Positions 35,313 through 47,133 of a stretch of DNA of 64,000 bases are shown piece by piece (positions within the stretch are counted from its first letter, which is position 1; every line of letters starts with the position of its first letter). Below the pieces are notes generated by a model. That model worked only from the letters and a program-made list of their open reading frames with translations. It searched no databases and was not told where the DNA came from. Source of the DNA: Astragalus membranaceus (Eukaryota; Streptophyta; Magnoliopsida; Fabales; Fabaceae); contig CM076849.1 in assembly GCA_039519185.1 (NCBI GenBank), forward strand, positions 110,613,806-110,677,805, in the 5' to 3' direction. Both the position numbers and the translations under genes were made by a program.

Positions 35313-35416
35313 TGTAATACCCTAGTATTTCTAACACAGAGAAGATACTAAGACATACAAACTGGCATACATCAGAGGTAACTTCATGTCTCAGATTATT
35401 CAACACAACTAAAAAC
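35313..35416. mobile_element. Left end of a probable LTR element interrupting the hAT-like frame
   Basis: TGTAATACCC is a typical Ty3/gypsy LTR start and begins exactly where the hAT-like protein match ends. Bases 35308-35312 (GTGAC) would be the target duplication. The LTR is then split by the CACTA element at 35417 and appears to continue at 62740. Its far end lies outside the window, so the duplication cannot be confirmed. Confidence 0.45.
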
Positions 35417-35436
35417 CACTAGTGCAAAAGGGGATT

Positions 35437-35800
35437 TAAAGTCAGGCGAAAAGGGGATTTAAAGTCAGGCGCCCGCTTGACTTTTATTAAGTCGACTTTG
35501 TATGTCAGAAGTTTTAAAGTCAAGCGATAGCCTGACTTCGTAAGTCTGATTTAAAGTCAAACATTTATTTCGCCTGACTTTGTAAGTCAGTTTTAAAGTC
35601 AAGCATTTATTTCGCCTGACTTCGTAAGTCAGTTTAAAGTCAAGCATTTATTATCGCCTGACTTCGTAAGTCTGATTTAAAGTCAAGCATTTATTCTTGC
35701 CTGACTTCGTAAGTATGATTTAAAGTCAAGTATTTTGTTATTGCCTGACTTCGTAACTATGATTTAAAGTCAGGCTTTAGTTTCGCCTGACTTTAAAAGT
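35437..35800. repeat. CACTA left subterminal repeats
   Basis: About seven units of roughly 52 bp have the form GCCTGACTTCGTAAGTC..TTTAAAGTCAAGCATTTATT. Both orientations of the AGTCAGGC word are present, which gives palindromic units. Such arrays bind the element's own protein in CACTA elements. Matching words are in the right end at 62531-62705. Confidence 0.85.
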
Positions 35801-38800
35801 TCATTTTTTTTTAAATTTTTTTTATTTGGTAGCCAGCTAATCTAAATAATGACTGCTAATTTTAATTCAACAGACCAAAATCAAACCAAAAACTAGCCAG
35901 CTAATCTAAATTACTTTTTTTTAAAAAAATTCAAATAAATGGAACTTAGAATAAAGAAAGGCAGAAAACAATCAAACATTAACACACTTTTTTTCATTTA
36001 TAATCTTATATCAACACAATCTTACAACAATATCAAATTATATATTCCACACAAATACAAACATATAATGACTTCCACATAATTTCATCACAAATACATA
36101 TCTAACTACAAGAATTAGAAGAATCAGAAGAAGCAGCAATAGAATGGATTCCATCACAAATACATATAATGGATTACTCTTGTATAATGCATTCTTCACT
36201 CATCCTTAACTTGGCTAACTCTTTCCCCTTCTACAATAGAATCTTTATTCTATGATAAAGCTTCATCTCCTGCAACTACATCAACAACATGAAAATCAGA
36301 ATCATACACATATATAGCATATAACATGAAAATCAGAATCATACACATATATAGCAATAAAAGTAAAGGACTACAACTAGAAATCAGTATATAACATCAG
36401 AATACTAACATCAAAGAATGAAGACATTAATTGAACACAAATATAGAATTCCCAATTCAAGGATTAGCTAATACTCAAATTGATTATGATTATGCCTTCA
36501 TGCTTAGACCACCTTGATCAGGTAAAGTAAACCTTGATCACCCTAAAATTTCAACCATTGGTATCTAGAATAAACCTTCATCAACAATAATTCAAATAAA
36601 AAATCCAATTTGATCACAGCAAAAATTACCATAAACCTATCTCACAGCAAGAATATAAACATAAAGAGAGAAGTACCATGATTGTTCCAGCAGCTGATGC
36701 AGCTCTTGCTGTTGCATATTCTCCTGCATAAGAAAAATAGCACATATCATCCAACACAAATCTATGCTTTTGGTAGTTTGTTTAGCAATGCTTAAACAAG
36801 CAAAGGGAATTAAAGAAATCTAATATAAAAATCTCACCAAATTTAACTTTCATATTACTGCCTATTATAAAGTTTTCCTAGTAAAAAAGTATTGCATCTT
36901 TGTGAAATGCATACCATTGCATCTTTCCAGCTCCAACATCTGAAGATACAAAGTATTGTTTGTGTCCCAAGAATACTCGGTACCTTCCAAAAGAGAAGTT
37001 TAAGTAAGCTTCTAAATGTGATATAGGTAATGTTAACAAAATATAAATATAGGTCAAAGAAAATTGATATACCATACACAACACAACTAATGGCCTACAT
37101 ACCCAACAGATTCAATGTCAGCGGGCACAAAATATGCAATACCAGTATAACAAGTATAGCCAGAATAAACAACATCTGTTAGGGGAATCTTCAACAAGTG
37201 GTTGAAGCAAGTCCCTGGAAAATTGACTTCGACGTAAATCCTTGTTGGAGAGTATACTTCTGATAATTCTTCCATTACCTTCGTGCCGCTGACTCTGTTT
37301 CAGAGCTGTTGAACTAAGAATAGTTTTAGTTGAAGAAATTATGCTATGATGCTGTGACGTGCTATCTAAATCAGATACCTGCATAATCAAAAACAAACAA
37401 AAGTAAAATAGACTCTTAGCAGAACTGTATTCATAACCTAATCCTGGCATATAAATCCACCAATATCAAAATTTAACTCAAGTGAAAATATAAATGGCAT
37501 CAATGACGATCATCAATACTAAATAACAATTATCAACATTAAATCCACCAATATAAAGAAACGAGAAGTTAAAGAAAAAGGCACAGGAGAGGATGGGTGG
37601 AGTGCTTAATTTTGAGAAAGTAATAGATCCAAAAATTTTAAAATCAGAATAAGAACTTCACATTCAACTTATTCCAAGCTGTCTATAGGTACATGTTGAC
37701 TGTCAAAAAGTATACTGCAATTTCTTGTACATCAAATGCATTTTAGTAAACTAAGCTAAAGGAAAAGACTGAAGTGTAGTTTCATGGTATTACCCCACAG
37801 ATAAGTTAAATTCCATGGCTATTATGAAATTTCAGCAGCCATTTTCTAAGTTAAATTCCATGGCTATTATAAAAGATGATACAAATGACTAAAATCGCTT
37901 AAAAGCTTAAGCTATGGTAAATAAAAAAGGTTTTGTAAGTATAGAAATAGAAATAATGATATATGAACTGATCAAATAAACACATACCAACATTAAAATA
38001 CAAACATTATGAAATAAAACCACAGATAAGTTAAATTCCAGCAACCATTTTCTAAGTTAAACACATACCACATTAAAATACCAATATTATGAAATTTCAG
38101 CAACCATTTTCTAAGTTAAATTCCATGGCTATTATAAAAAGATGAGAATTCCAGGACAATAAACTATAGCAATAATACAAACAATAAGTCTATGGAAACC
38201 TAATAATAGCAAGAAAAACAGATGAGCAAAAACAACAATAAGTCCATTTTCTCACTTCATACCTGTAAGAAATAGTTAGGGTTTTGTTGAATCTCTCCTC
38301 AAAGTTGTGTCTTCCACAAAATCAAAACCTAATAACAGAAAAAAACAGAAATAAGAGGAAATCTTCCCAACAGAAATTAAGAGACAGCAAAGTCAGAGGA
38401 AACCACAAAAGCTATGAAAATTAAAAAGCGAAAATCAGTTGAAGAGAAACCTAGGAAACGAAATACTTGTTTTGCTGGGATTAGGGTTCGCATACTAAGG
38501 TTTATGAGGGGTTTCGAAATGGTTGGGGTTCGATTTATGGTTTTTTCGTGAAGAAGATTAGGGTTTTACGAAACTTCCATCTGAGAGAAAAGTGAGAAGA
38601 TGGGTAAAAGATGAGGATTTTAGGGTTTTTGTTTTTCAGAGAACAGTGAACTTTCAGAGGATAATAGAAAAAGAAAAAGAAGAAGAAGAAGAGAGGTTTG
38701 AGAGTGAGAGAGAGAGAGAGAGAGAAAACGGCGAGGCGAAGTGCACGGCATGAGATCTGAGCTTCGTGTTTTGAGAGTGGTGGCAACGAGTTCGCGAACG

Positions 38801-38914
38801 AAGTGCACGGCGAGGCGTGGCGGAGAACGGCGTGAGATCTAAGCTTCGTGTTCTGAGAGTGAGATCTGAGAATGAAAAAGGCGTGAGATCTGAGAGTGGA
38901 GAACATGAAGGGTT

Positions 38915-38962
<48 letters not shown>

Positions 38963-39150
38963 GATCTGAGCTTCGTAGGTGAGATCTGAGAGTGAGAAGG
39001 GTTCTGAGAGTGATAAGATGTGTTCGCGTAAGTGAAATTATTTTTTTCTATTTTGGTACTTTAGAAGTCAAGCGAATACACGACTGACTTCTAAAGTATT
39101 AAAATAGGAAAATATAATTTCACCCTTAATTACAAGTTTGCCACCGTGTC
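35801..39150. other. CACTA interior, no transposase recognised
   Basis: AT-rich DNA holds short minus-strand frames at 36855-37450 flanked by plausible splice sites (e.g. YSPTRIYVEVNFPGTCFNH at about 37250-37190); I do not recognise the product. TAAATTCCATGGCTATTAT recurs at about 37804, 37854 and 38120. The right part (38640-39020) is GA-rich with repeats of GAGATCTGAGCTTCGT and a (GA)n run at 38921-38959, which looks like a promoter or leader read on the minus strand. Confidence 0.45.
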
Positions 39151-41365
39151 TGTAACGCCCTAAAATTTAATTAATTATTTAATTGAATTGTTTGGGAATT
39201 TAATTGGTAGAAAAATAATAATAAAATAATAATAATGCTAGTATATGTGGACCTATTGTTGGGGTTGGGATTATTAAAATGAGAAGTATTAGTGAGGCCC
39301 ATGATTAAGTCGCATAAGCTAAGGAAAAGCCCATAGGACTAAATGAGCATATAAGGGATTAGGTTAGGGTTTTGCTCATTTAGAAGGATAAAAAAAATAG
39401 AATTGGAGAGAAGAGAAGAGAGAAGAGGCGCGGCGAAGACGAGAGAGAGCTAGGGCAAGGCTTCGAGTTCTCCAAAGGCTAAGGTAAGGGTGGGGTTCTA
39501 TCTCTATAATTGGTGTATGAAGGGCTCTATGTAGAAAGGTTAATGGAACCCTAGGTGTGATTAAGTTAGAAGACCCTAGTTGTAGGTATTGAATTTTTAT
39601 ATGATGATTGAACATGATTGATGATGATTGAACATGGTTGATGATGATTGAACACGATTGATGATGATTGAACGTGCTTGATGATGTTTTGGAATCGAAA
39701 TTTTGGTCATGGGCGCCATGGGCACCGTTTTTGATGTTGCTGTCTGGGCGCCATGGGCGCCGCCCTTGTCTAAGTCGCTGGGCGCCGTTCTGTGCGTGTG
39801 TGGTGGTCTGGGCGCCATGGGCGCCGTTCCTGAAAATGTTGCTGGGGGCCAAGGGCGCCACCCTGTTGTGTCGTGTTGCGGTCTTGCAGGTACCTGGCGC
39901 ATAGGGCGCCAATGGCGCCTAATCCTGGCTGCCCGTTGTTGCTGTTCCTGGGCGCCATGGGCGCCGATTGATGTTTTCCTGGCGCAAGGGCGCCAAGTCT
40001 TGGCTGCCCGATTTTGAGGTTGCTGCGTTTTTCTAGCGCAAGGGCGCCAAGGATTGGCTGCCCGATTGCGATGTTGTTGTGTCTCCTGGCGCATGGGCGC
40101 CAAGATTTGGCTGCCCGGTTGCTGTTGTTGCGTGCTGTGTCTGGCGCAGGGGCGCCATGGGCGCCTAAATCAGGCTGCTTTGTGCTGTGTTGCGTTGCTG
40201 GGCGCCATGGGCGCCAAGGGCGCCAGTTTGGCTGCCCGTTGTGCTGCTGGGCGCCAGTTTGGCTGCCAATTGTGTTGCTTGGCGCAGTGGGCGCCAAGTG
40301 TGGCTGCCCAAATGTGAATTTCGCGATTGCTATTTAAAATGATGTTGAATATGTGATTAGGCCCAAAGTTGCCATAATGTTGAAAGTTGCTAAATTATTG
40401 CGATGTTGCCAAAATGTTGAAAGTTGCTAAAATATTGCGATGTTGCCAAAAAGTTGAAAATTGCTAAGTTGTAAATTGTTGACGACGAAGGTTGTACGAA
40501 GACGAATTTTCCTCTATTCATTGGCAGGTGATGTGTTGTAGGCCTACGGCCAATGTTGCTTTCCGATGTTGTTGCGTTGCTATGTAACCGTTGTTATTTG
40601 TTTGTGCATTTACATAGCGTCGCATGCATAGCATATTTTTACGATGGAGCTATGCTCAAACCACGATGGCCTGGATTGGCAAACCACGACGACGATGTTG
40701 CGATGTTGATGCCCCTATTTACGGGCTTGAATTATGTTACCACATGCATTATAGGGCGGTGGCCCTGAGTTGAGTCACATTTCGCATTATGTGCATACTT
40801 ATGTGATTGAGATGATTTTGACTGCTGTTAAGTGATGAGTTGACCTGGATTATATATTGTTTTTCATGTATCCGATTATATAGTGCGATATCTCACCCCT
40901 TCTGTTTGAATGTTACCCCAATGTTGGTAATGTGCAGGTAATCCCGAATGAAGGCAGTTCACCTTCGTTTGATCGAGTCGGTGTCGTCGCTCTGATATGT
41001 AACACTCGGGGGGAATGAACACGCGTTTTAATACTGTTTGCCTTGTTATTTCGTTGTTGGAGCTTTAAGCTGTTATGTTGCTATTTTGATGTTTTCTGAG
41101 CTGTCTTGAGTTGCTAAGACGCAACGATTATTTAATTTGACTTGTTGTGAATCCGCTGCGTAGTTTTTAAAGATGAATTATTTCTGAGGATTAAAATGGT
41201 TGTTTTATCGGTTCATCCAAACGTGTTATATAACTGTTTTCAAAAGCGAATTAACTCGTTGTTGTTTTCACGAAGTAAATGTGGCACTCCATTGTTTGTT
41301 GAAAAAGATATTTATGAACTCTGATATTTTTGCATTATTTTGCCGGGTAGAAATGGGGTGTTACA
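39151..41365 (+). repeat. Chromovirus 5' LTR
   Basis: TG...CA ends (TGTAACGCCC, GTGTTACA). The middle (about 39713-40310) is a GC-rich block of GGCGCC palindromes. Further repeats of ATTGCGATGTTGCCAAAATGTTGAAAGTTGCTA type occur at about 40370-40470. It aligns along its whole length with 60282-62518 with few differences. Confidence 0.93.
39713..40310. repeat. GGCGCC-palindrome block in 5' LTR
   Basis: Many copies of GGCGCCATGGGCGCC and GGGCGCCAAGG separate short spacers such as TGGCTGCCCG. The block is unusually CpG-dense for its AT-rich surroundings. It creates overlapping open frames of 80-180 codons on both strands, which I take as by-products. Confidence 0.88.
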
Positions 41366-41369
41366 TAAG

Positions 41370-41383
41370 TGGTATCAGAGCAG
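41370..41383 (+). other. Primer-binding site for initiator Met tRNA
   Basis: TGGTATCAGAGCAG lies four bases after the 5' LTR end. It is complementary to the 3' end of plant initiator methionine tRNA and primes minus-strand DNA synthesis in chromoviruses. Confidence 0.92.
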
Positions 41384-41483
41384 TTTCGGTCTGTCCGGCC
41401 AAGTTGTCAAGTTATTGTGTCATTGACGATCAAGTATTGTCAATTAGTTCTAACTGTTGTTTATGTTGTAGTGATTAGTTGAG

Positions 41484-42923
41484 ATGTCTGGAAGGAACGA
41501 TGCTGCTATTGCTGCTGCGTTGGCTGCTATGGCTCAGGCCGTGGAGGGTCAGCAGAATGCTGGTGAGAATGCTGGGTCTCGTAGTTTGGCGACCTTTCAA
41601 AGAGAGAATCCGCCTACTTTCAAAGGCAAGTATAATCCTGATGGAGCGTTGGCTTGGCTGAAAGAGATGGAGAGGATCTTCCGTGTGATGGACTGCACTC
41701 CAGTGCAGAAGGTTCGTTATGGTACTCATATGTTGGCAGAAGAGGCTGATGACTGGTGGTTAGAGACTAGTCAAAGATTGGAGGCTGATGACTGATGACT
41801 GATGACTTGGGTTTTGTTCCGTAGGGAATTTATGAGGAAGTACTATCCGGAGGATGTTCGGGGTAAGAAGGAAATTGAGTTCCTTGAGCTGAAGCAAGGA
41901 AACCTGTCGGTTACTGAGTATGCTGCTAAGTTTGTGGAATTGGCTAAGTTTTATCCGCACTACAGTGAAGCGACTGCTGAGTTCTCAAAGTGCATCAAGT
42001 TTGAGAATGGGTTGCGACCAGAGATCAAGAAGGCAATTGGGTATCAGAAAATCCGTGTCTTTTCCGATTTGATTGATAGCTGCAGGATCTATGAAGAGGA
42101 TAACAATGCTCATTATAAGATCATTAATGAGAAGAGGAGCAAGAATCCGAGTCGTGGGAAGCCGTATGATGCTCCTGCAGGAAGAGGTAAACCGAAAGCC
42201 GCTGATGGTAAGAGAACTAGTGGGGGAGATGCTCCGGCTGGTATTATGTGCTTCAGATGTGGCAAAGCTGGGCATAAGAGTAATGCGTGCAAAGCTGAGC
42301 CGATGAGGTGTTTCCGTTGTGGTATGATCGGGCATGAGGCGTCCGGGTGTGAGCATAAGGAGGTGGTTTGTTTCAACTGTGGCGAAGGAGGACACATCAG
42401 TAGTCAGTGTCAGAAACCAAAGAAGGAGCGGGCTAGTGGAAAAGTGTTCGCAATGGCAGGGACAGAGATTTCCGAAGAAGATGGACTTATTAGAGGTACA
42501 TGCTTCATTAATAATATTCCTCTATCTTCTATTGTGGATACCGATGCTACTCAAGTTTTTATTACTGCTGATTGTGTTGAAAGATTGGGTCTTGCATTGT
42601 CTTCTATGAATGGAGAGATGGTCGTCGGCACTCCAGCTAAGGGGTCGGTGACTACTTCTCTAGTGTGCTCTTAATGTCCTTTGTCGATTTTCGACAGAGA
42701 CTTTGTTGTTGATCTGATTTGTTTGCCGTTAAGTGGATTGGATGTGATCTTAGGTATGAACTGGTTAGAGCATAACCATGTGCATATTAACTGCCCTAGT
42801 AAGTCTGTAAGTTTTTCTACCCCTGAAGAGGAGGAAGTTGGTTTGTTGTCTGCCGGTCAGTTGCGGAAGTTGATGCGGGAGGAAGTCCAATTATTCTCGT
42901 TGATGGCATCAATGTCTGTCTAG
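41484..42923 (+). pseudogene. Chromovirus gag and protease, decayed
   Basis: ATG at 41484 opens gag with a retrotransposon capsid region, then three CCHC zinc knuckles (CFRCGKAGHKSNAC at about 42249, CFRCGMIGHEASGC at about 42309, CFNCGEGGHISSQC at about 42369). The aspartic protease follows, but its active site reads VDTDAT instead of the normal DTGA type. Breaks are a triple GATGACT run at about 41786-41807 that stops the frame, TAA at 42672-42674, and TAG at 42921-42923. The triplicated 7-mer looks like replication slippage. Confidence 0.88.
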
Positions 42924-43481
42924 AACCGAGCCGTAATTGAAGGGCTGCGGGTAGTATGTGAATTTCCTGAAGTTTTCCCTGCTGAGATTCCAGGTGTGCC
43001 GCTAGAGAGAGATGTGGAATTCGCTATTGATCTTGTACCTGGTACCAGACCTGTTTCTATGGCACCGTACAGGATGTCTGCATCTGAATTGTCCGAATTG
43101 AAGAAGCAGCTTGAGGATTTGCTCGAAAAGAAGTTTGTGAGACCAAGGGTGTCACCGTGGGGGAGCTCCTGTGTTGCTAGTAAAGAAGAAAGATGGAAGT
43201 ATGAGGCTCTGTGTTGATTATAGACAGTTGAATAAGGTAACGGTTAAGAACAAGTATCCACTCCCAAGGATAAATGATTTGATGGATCAGCTGGTGGGTG
43301 CTCAAGTGTTTAGTAAGATTGATTTGCGGTCGGGCTATCATCAGATTAAAGTAAAAGACGAGGATATTCAGAAGACGACTTTTAGAACGCGTTATGGGCA
43401 TTATGAGTATTCGGTAATGCCTTTTGGTGTTACTAACGCGCCGGGGGTATTTATGGAATACATGAACCGTATCTTCCATAC
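42924..43481 (+). pseudogene. Chromovirus reverse transcriptase, N-terminal part
   Basis: The RT entry region (VPGTRPVSMAPYRMS) is followed by a frame change near 43165. LCVDYRQLNKVTVKNKYPLP and FSKIDLRSGYHQIKV, with one catalytic Asp, come next, then the YSVMPFGVTNAP block. The sequence stops at MNRIFHT at 43481 where the Ogre-type LTR begins. The catalytic YxDD box, RNase H and integrase zinc finger of this element are missing. Confidence 0.9.
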
Positions 43482-45868
43482 TGTCATACCCCAATTTTGT
43501 CCGGCTTAGGTCAAATTCCTAATTTTCCACAAAAAATAAATAAATTGAAGAGCGAAGAGCCTTATGCACTGCATTTCGGATCCTAGAAGGCATTCCAAGG
43601 TTCTTGAAATCATTTTTAGGGTTGGAACGCAATTTTCGGGCAAATTAGGGTTTTAGGGCCAAAAAGGGTATTTTGGTCATTTATAACGGTTTTTTTTCTC
43701 TCACTTTCAAAAAGGCTCAAAAATATGTATAATTAAAAATAGACATCTGAAATCAAAATAAAAAAAATGAATAACAAAATAGTATTGGATGCTTATTGTA
43801 TTTTTAGAATTAGGGCTAATTCCTTTTAGGTGCTTTTTGCTTTTATCCATTTTTGGCCAAAGTAAGCACTAATTCTACAAGCAAGCAACCTCCCTCACTC
43901 CACCCTCATGCTCCACGCCTCCCCTCACTTCAGCCCCCATCAAGTGCACATCACAAAAAAGCCTTTCATCATGACAAGCACACCTTTGAGTCCAATAACA
44001 TTCAATACACAACATATTTTTACCTTCCTTCTCTCTACACCACTAAATACACACTAATTTCTTCACCTCCCTCACTCCATCCTCATGCTCCACGCCTCCC
44101 CTCACTTCAGCCCCCATCAAGTGCACATCACAAAAAAGCCTTTCATCATGACAAGCACACATTTGAATCCAATAACATTCAATACACAACATATTTTTAC
44201 CTTCTTTCTCTCTACACCACTAAATACACACTAATTTCTTTATTTCCCTCTCACAACCTTAAACCCATTAGATCTTTGGCCTCCCAAGGATTTGAAGAAG
44301 GATAACTCACTCCTCTCCTCCCAAAAAGGACCAAGAAATTCGTAGCCCCTCTCCTCTCCCTCACTTCCTCTTGTTTTTCTTTCATCTCAAAGGAACCTTC
44401 CCATTGTCTCAAGTTGATGATAGGCAATATGATTCTCACTTGTGCCTAGTGCACCTTGCCTAAAGTGATGAGGATTGTTCTATATGATTCAACCCTTTTA
44501 GTTTATATGTTGTTTAAGTTGATGATTGGCAAGAAGATTCACACTTGTGCACTTGCGGACACTAATTTAAGTGTTGAGGATTGACCAAAGTGATTCAACA
44601 TGCTTTGGTGTTTTGATTGTTAAGATGACTTGCTTGTTTAGGGTTTGCCAATGATCATGCTTGAGGCTACTCTTTTGAATTCATTTGTGCCTACCACTTC
44701 CTTGTCTACTCCCATGTGGAATCATTAATACTTAGATAGACCCATTCCTCACATTGCATCTTCCATTAGATGTGCATTTAGATTCCCTTGCGTTTTGTAG
44801 AAATATTTGAGTATGGTTCTCGCCTAGCATCTTCCACTAGATGTGCATTTAGGTTCAATCTTGCCCACTCTTGTATTTTTGCTTAATGCCCAATTCAAGT
44901 TCCTTCTTTGCCTATTTATGTGTTGTGGTCTAACATGTGTAGTCTAGGCTAATATTTGCTCAAGAATTCAAATGAGATTGTTATTTGCCTAAGGATTCGA
45001 TTTGCATTCATTGCATTCTTTTCTAAATGGCCTAGCATGAAAATGGTGACTAGTGACAATCACCCATAACCTTTGTTAGTTTGGTTGTCCTAAGAGCCTA
45101 AATTTCAAAAAGGATGTTTTCATATGCATAAGCTACTTGTGATAATCACCCATAACCTTTGTTAGTTTGATTATCATGAATGCTTTCAATTTCAAAAGAT
45201 ATTTTCGTAAACATCAAAAGTCATAGCTAGTGTTAGTGATGATCACCCATAACCCTTGTTAGTTTGATCATCATGAGCGCCCCTCACTTTTCAAAACCAA
45301 AGCAAAAAGACTTTCACTTTCAAGGCTCGTTAGAACTACGTCGCTTTGATTCCCATTTGGGATACGTAGGAGCGAGTCACATTCTCGTCAAGCGCAATCA
45401 TAAAAAGTTTAGCATTTGCATAACAAAAAGAAAAGAGTTATTTTCATGATAAAAAAGAATCACTTTTGCAAGCCAAAATCATTTTCAGAACGAAGACCTT
45501 TTCCTTTCTAAAAACATTTTCAACCCATCGTCGCTAGCGGCTAATCAGAACCTTTGTTCGTCTAGCCATTGGTGGCGATGTCTTTTTCCAAAAAAAAAAA
45601 CAAGCGACGATCACTCATAACCTTTGTTAGTTTGATCATTCGTGCCAATCAATCTCTTTCGAAAACGACTTTCAAAAAAGATAATAAAAATGAGTTGTTA
45701 TCAATAGTCCATCAGAACCGTTGTTCGTTTGACTAGCGGTATAACTCTCTTTTTTGAGTGTTTAGTAGTGATTCATCATAGCCCCTGCTAGTTTAATCAT
45801 TCGCTAATGCTCGTCCTATTTCAAAACTCACTAAAAAAGATAAAAAACAAAAACCTTTCAAAAAGAAA
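43482..45868 (+). repeat. Ogre-type left LTR, internally deleted and 3'-truncated
   Basis: It matches 51481-54790 but lacks 927 bp (equivalent to 52405-53331) with the microhomology ATT at the break. It also lacks everything after the equivalent of about 54790. A tandem duplication of about 180 bp (units from about 43888 and 44068) is shared with the right LTR. Beyond 45869 the sequence resembles the leader near 56015-56050. Confidence 0.85.
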
Positions 45869-47102
45869 ATCATCATAGTCTTTTCTTTTACCGGGCTATA
45901 TGAGGTGATGTTCCCAAAAAAAAAAAAAAATAAAAATAAAAAAATAAAAAAAAAATAAAAAAAATCATGCATTATTGTCGTCCTTTTTCACACATCATGA
46001 AAAATAATACATTAACCTCTCATTTTGCATGCATTTCCATTCAATAAAAACCATGTCCTCCCACGCATGTTTTTTTGTGAGTACCATGCATTTCATTGCA
46101 CAAAAAATGAAAACAAGAAAGCATCTCATTCATAATCATGAATAAAAATCATCATCAAATTTATTCAAAATATAACATTCATGCACCATTTCATTAACCT
46201 CATCACTTTGGTTCAAATACATCATTCCTCCATACATGCATCTTTCAAAAAAGGAAGGGGCATTGACATTTCATACTTTGCCTTGCCTCTAAAAAAAATC
46301 ATCATTTAGAAAAAAGCATCATTCCTGCATCTTTCATCATTCAAAAGAAAAAGGGGGCATCGGCATTTCATATCTTGTATTGCCTCTATAAAAGTCATTT
46401 TGAGAAGAAGCATCATTCCTGCATCATTCATCATCCAAAGATACACTGGCATTTCATATTTTGTCTTGCATAAAAAGAAAGCATCAAAAAGAAAAAACTT
46501 TTAGAATAATCACACTTTTCAAGTGAATCTGCTTTCATACATTTCATTTTCATCATGTATACATCATAATGTTTTCATCCATGCATTGCATACAACAAAA
46601 ATGTTGTGATGAGAGACGAGATGTTCTTGCAAAGTAATCTTTCCTTTTTGGAAAAGTTTACCCTCACTCATTTGCCAACTCAAGGTGTTCCAAGGCACTC
46701 AGTTTTTTCACATCAATAGCTCATTTGTATTTCCTTCAAAAAAAAAAAAAGACATTACATCTCATCCATTCCATGATAAAAGACTGAAACAGTTCATCAA
46801 AAAAAGGGGGTTTTCATATCATGTTTTAACCAATGTTAATTCTCTGTGAAGCGTTCTTCTAGTAAGCATGCATGCCACGTGCAATTTCTCTTGTTTGAGT
46901 CAGTCAATCTCCTTCATTTATCATTGTTCCCCATCCAAGGCTAATCCCGCCCCGTCCACCCCTAAAGTGCATATTCTCTCCCATCAGTGCATACTTGACT
47001 TTTGGTTCATTTTAATGCTTTAAGTCCTCCATGCTGGGGCAAGTCTGTGATCATTAATTCCCCTTGATTAATATCATATTCCGTCAGTGCAAGTCTCTCA
47101 AA

Positions 47103-47133
<31 letters not shown>

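Noticed and set aside
38535..38906. Minus-strand frames in the GA-rich part of the CACTA element
   Set aside because: They derive from purine runs and repeated GAGATCTGAG words. More likely a leader or promoter region.
39376..40337. Several overlapping open frames of 80-180 codons on both strands in the chromovirus LTR (also 60578-61586)
   Set aside because: They arise from GGCGCC repeats, are rich in Ala/Arg/Pro/Gly/Trp, occur in both LTRs and match no family.
43853..44305. Open frame of 150 codons in the Ogre-type left LTR
   Set aside because: It consists of a tandem duplication of about 180 bp, occurs in the LTR, and the copy at 51852 has different breaks.
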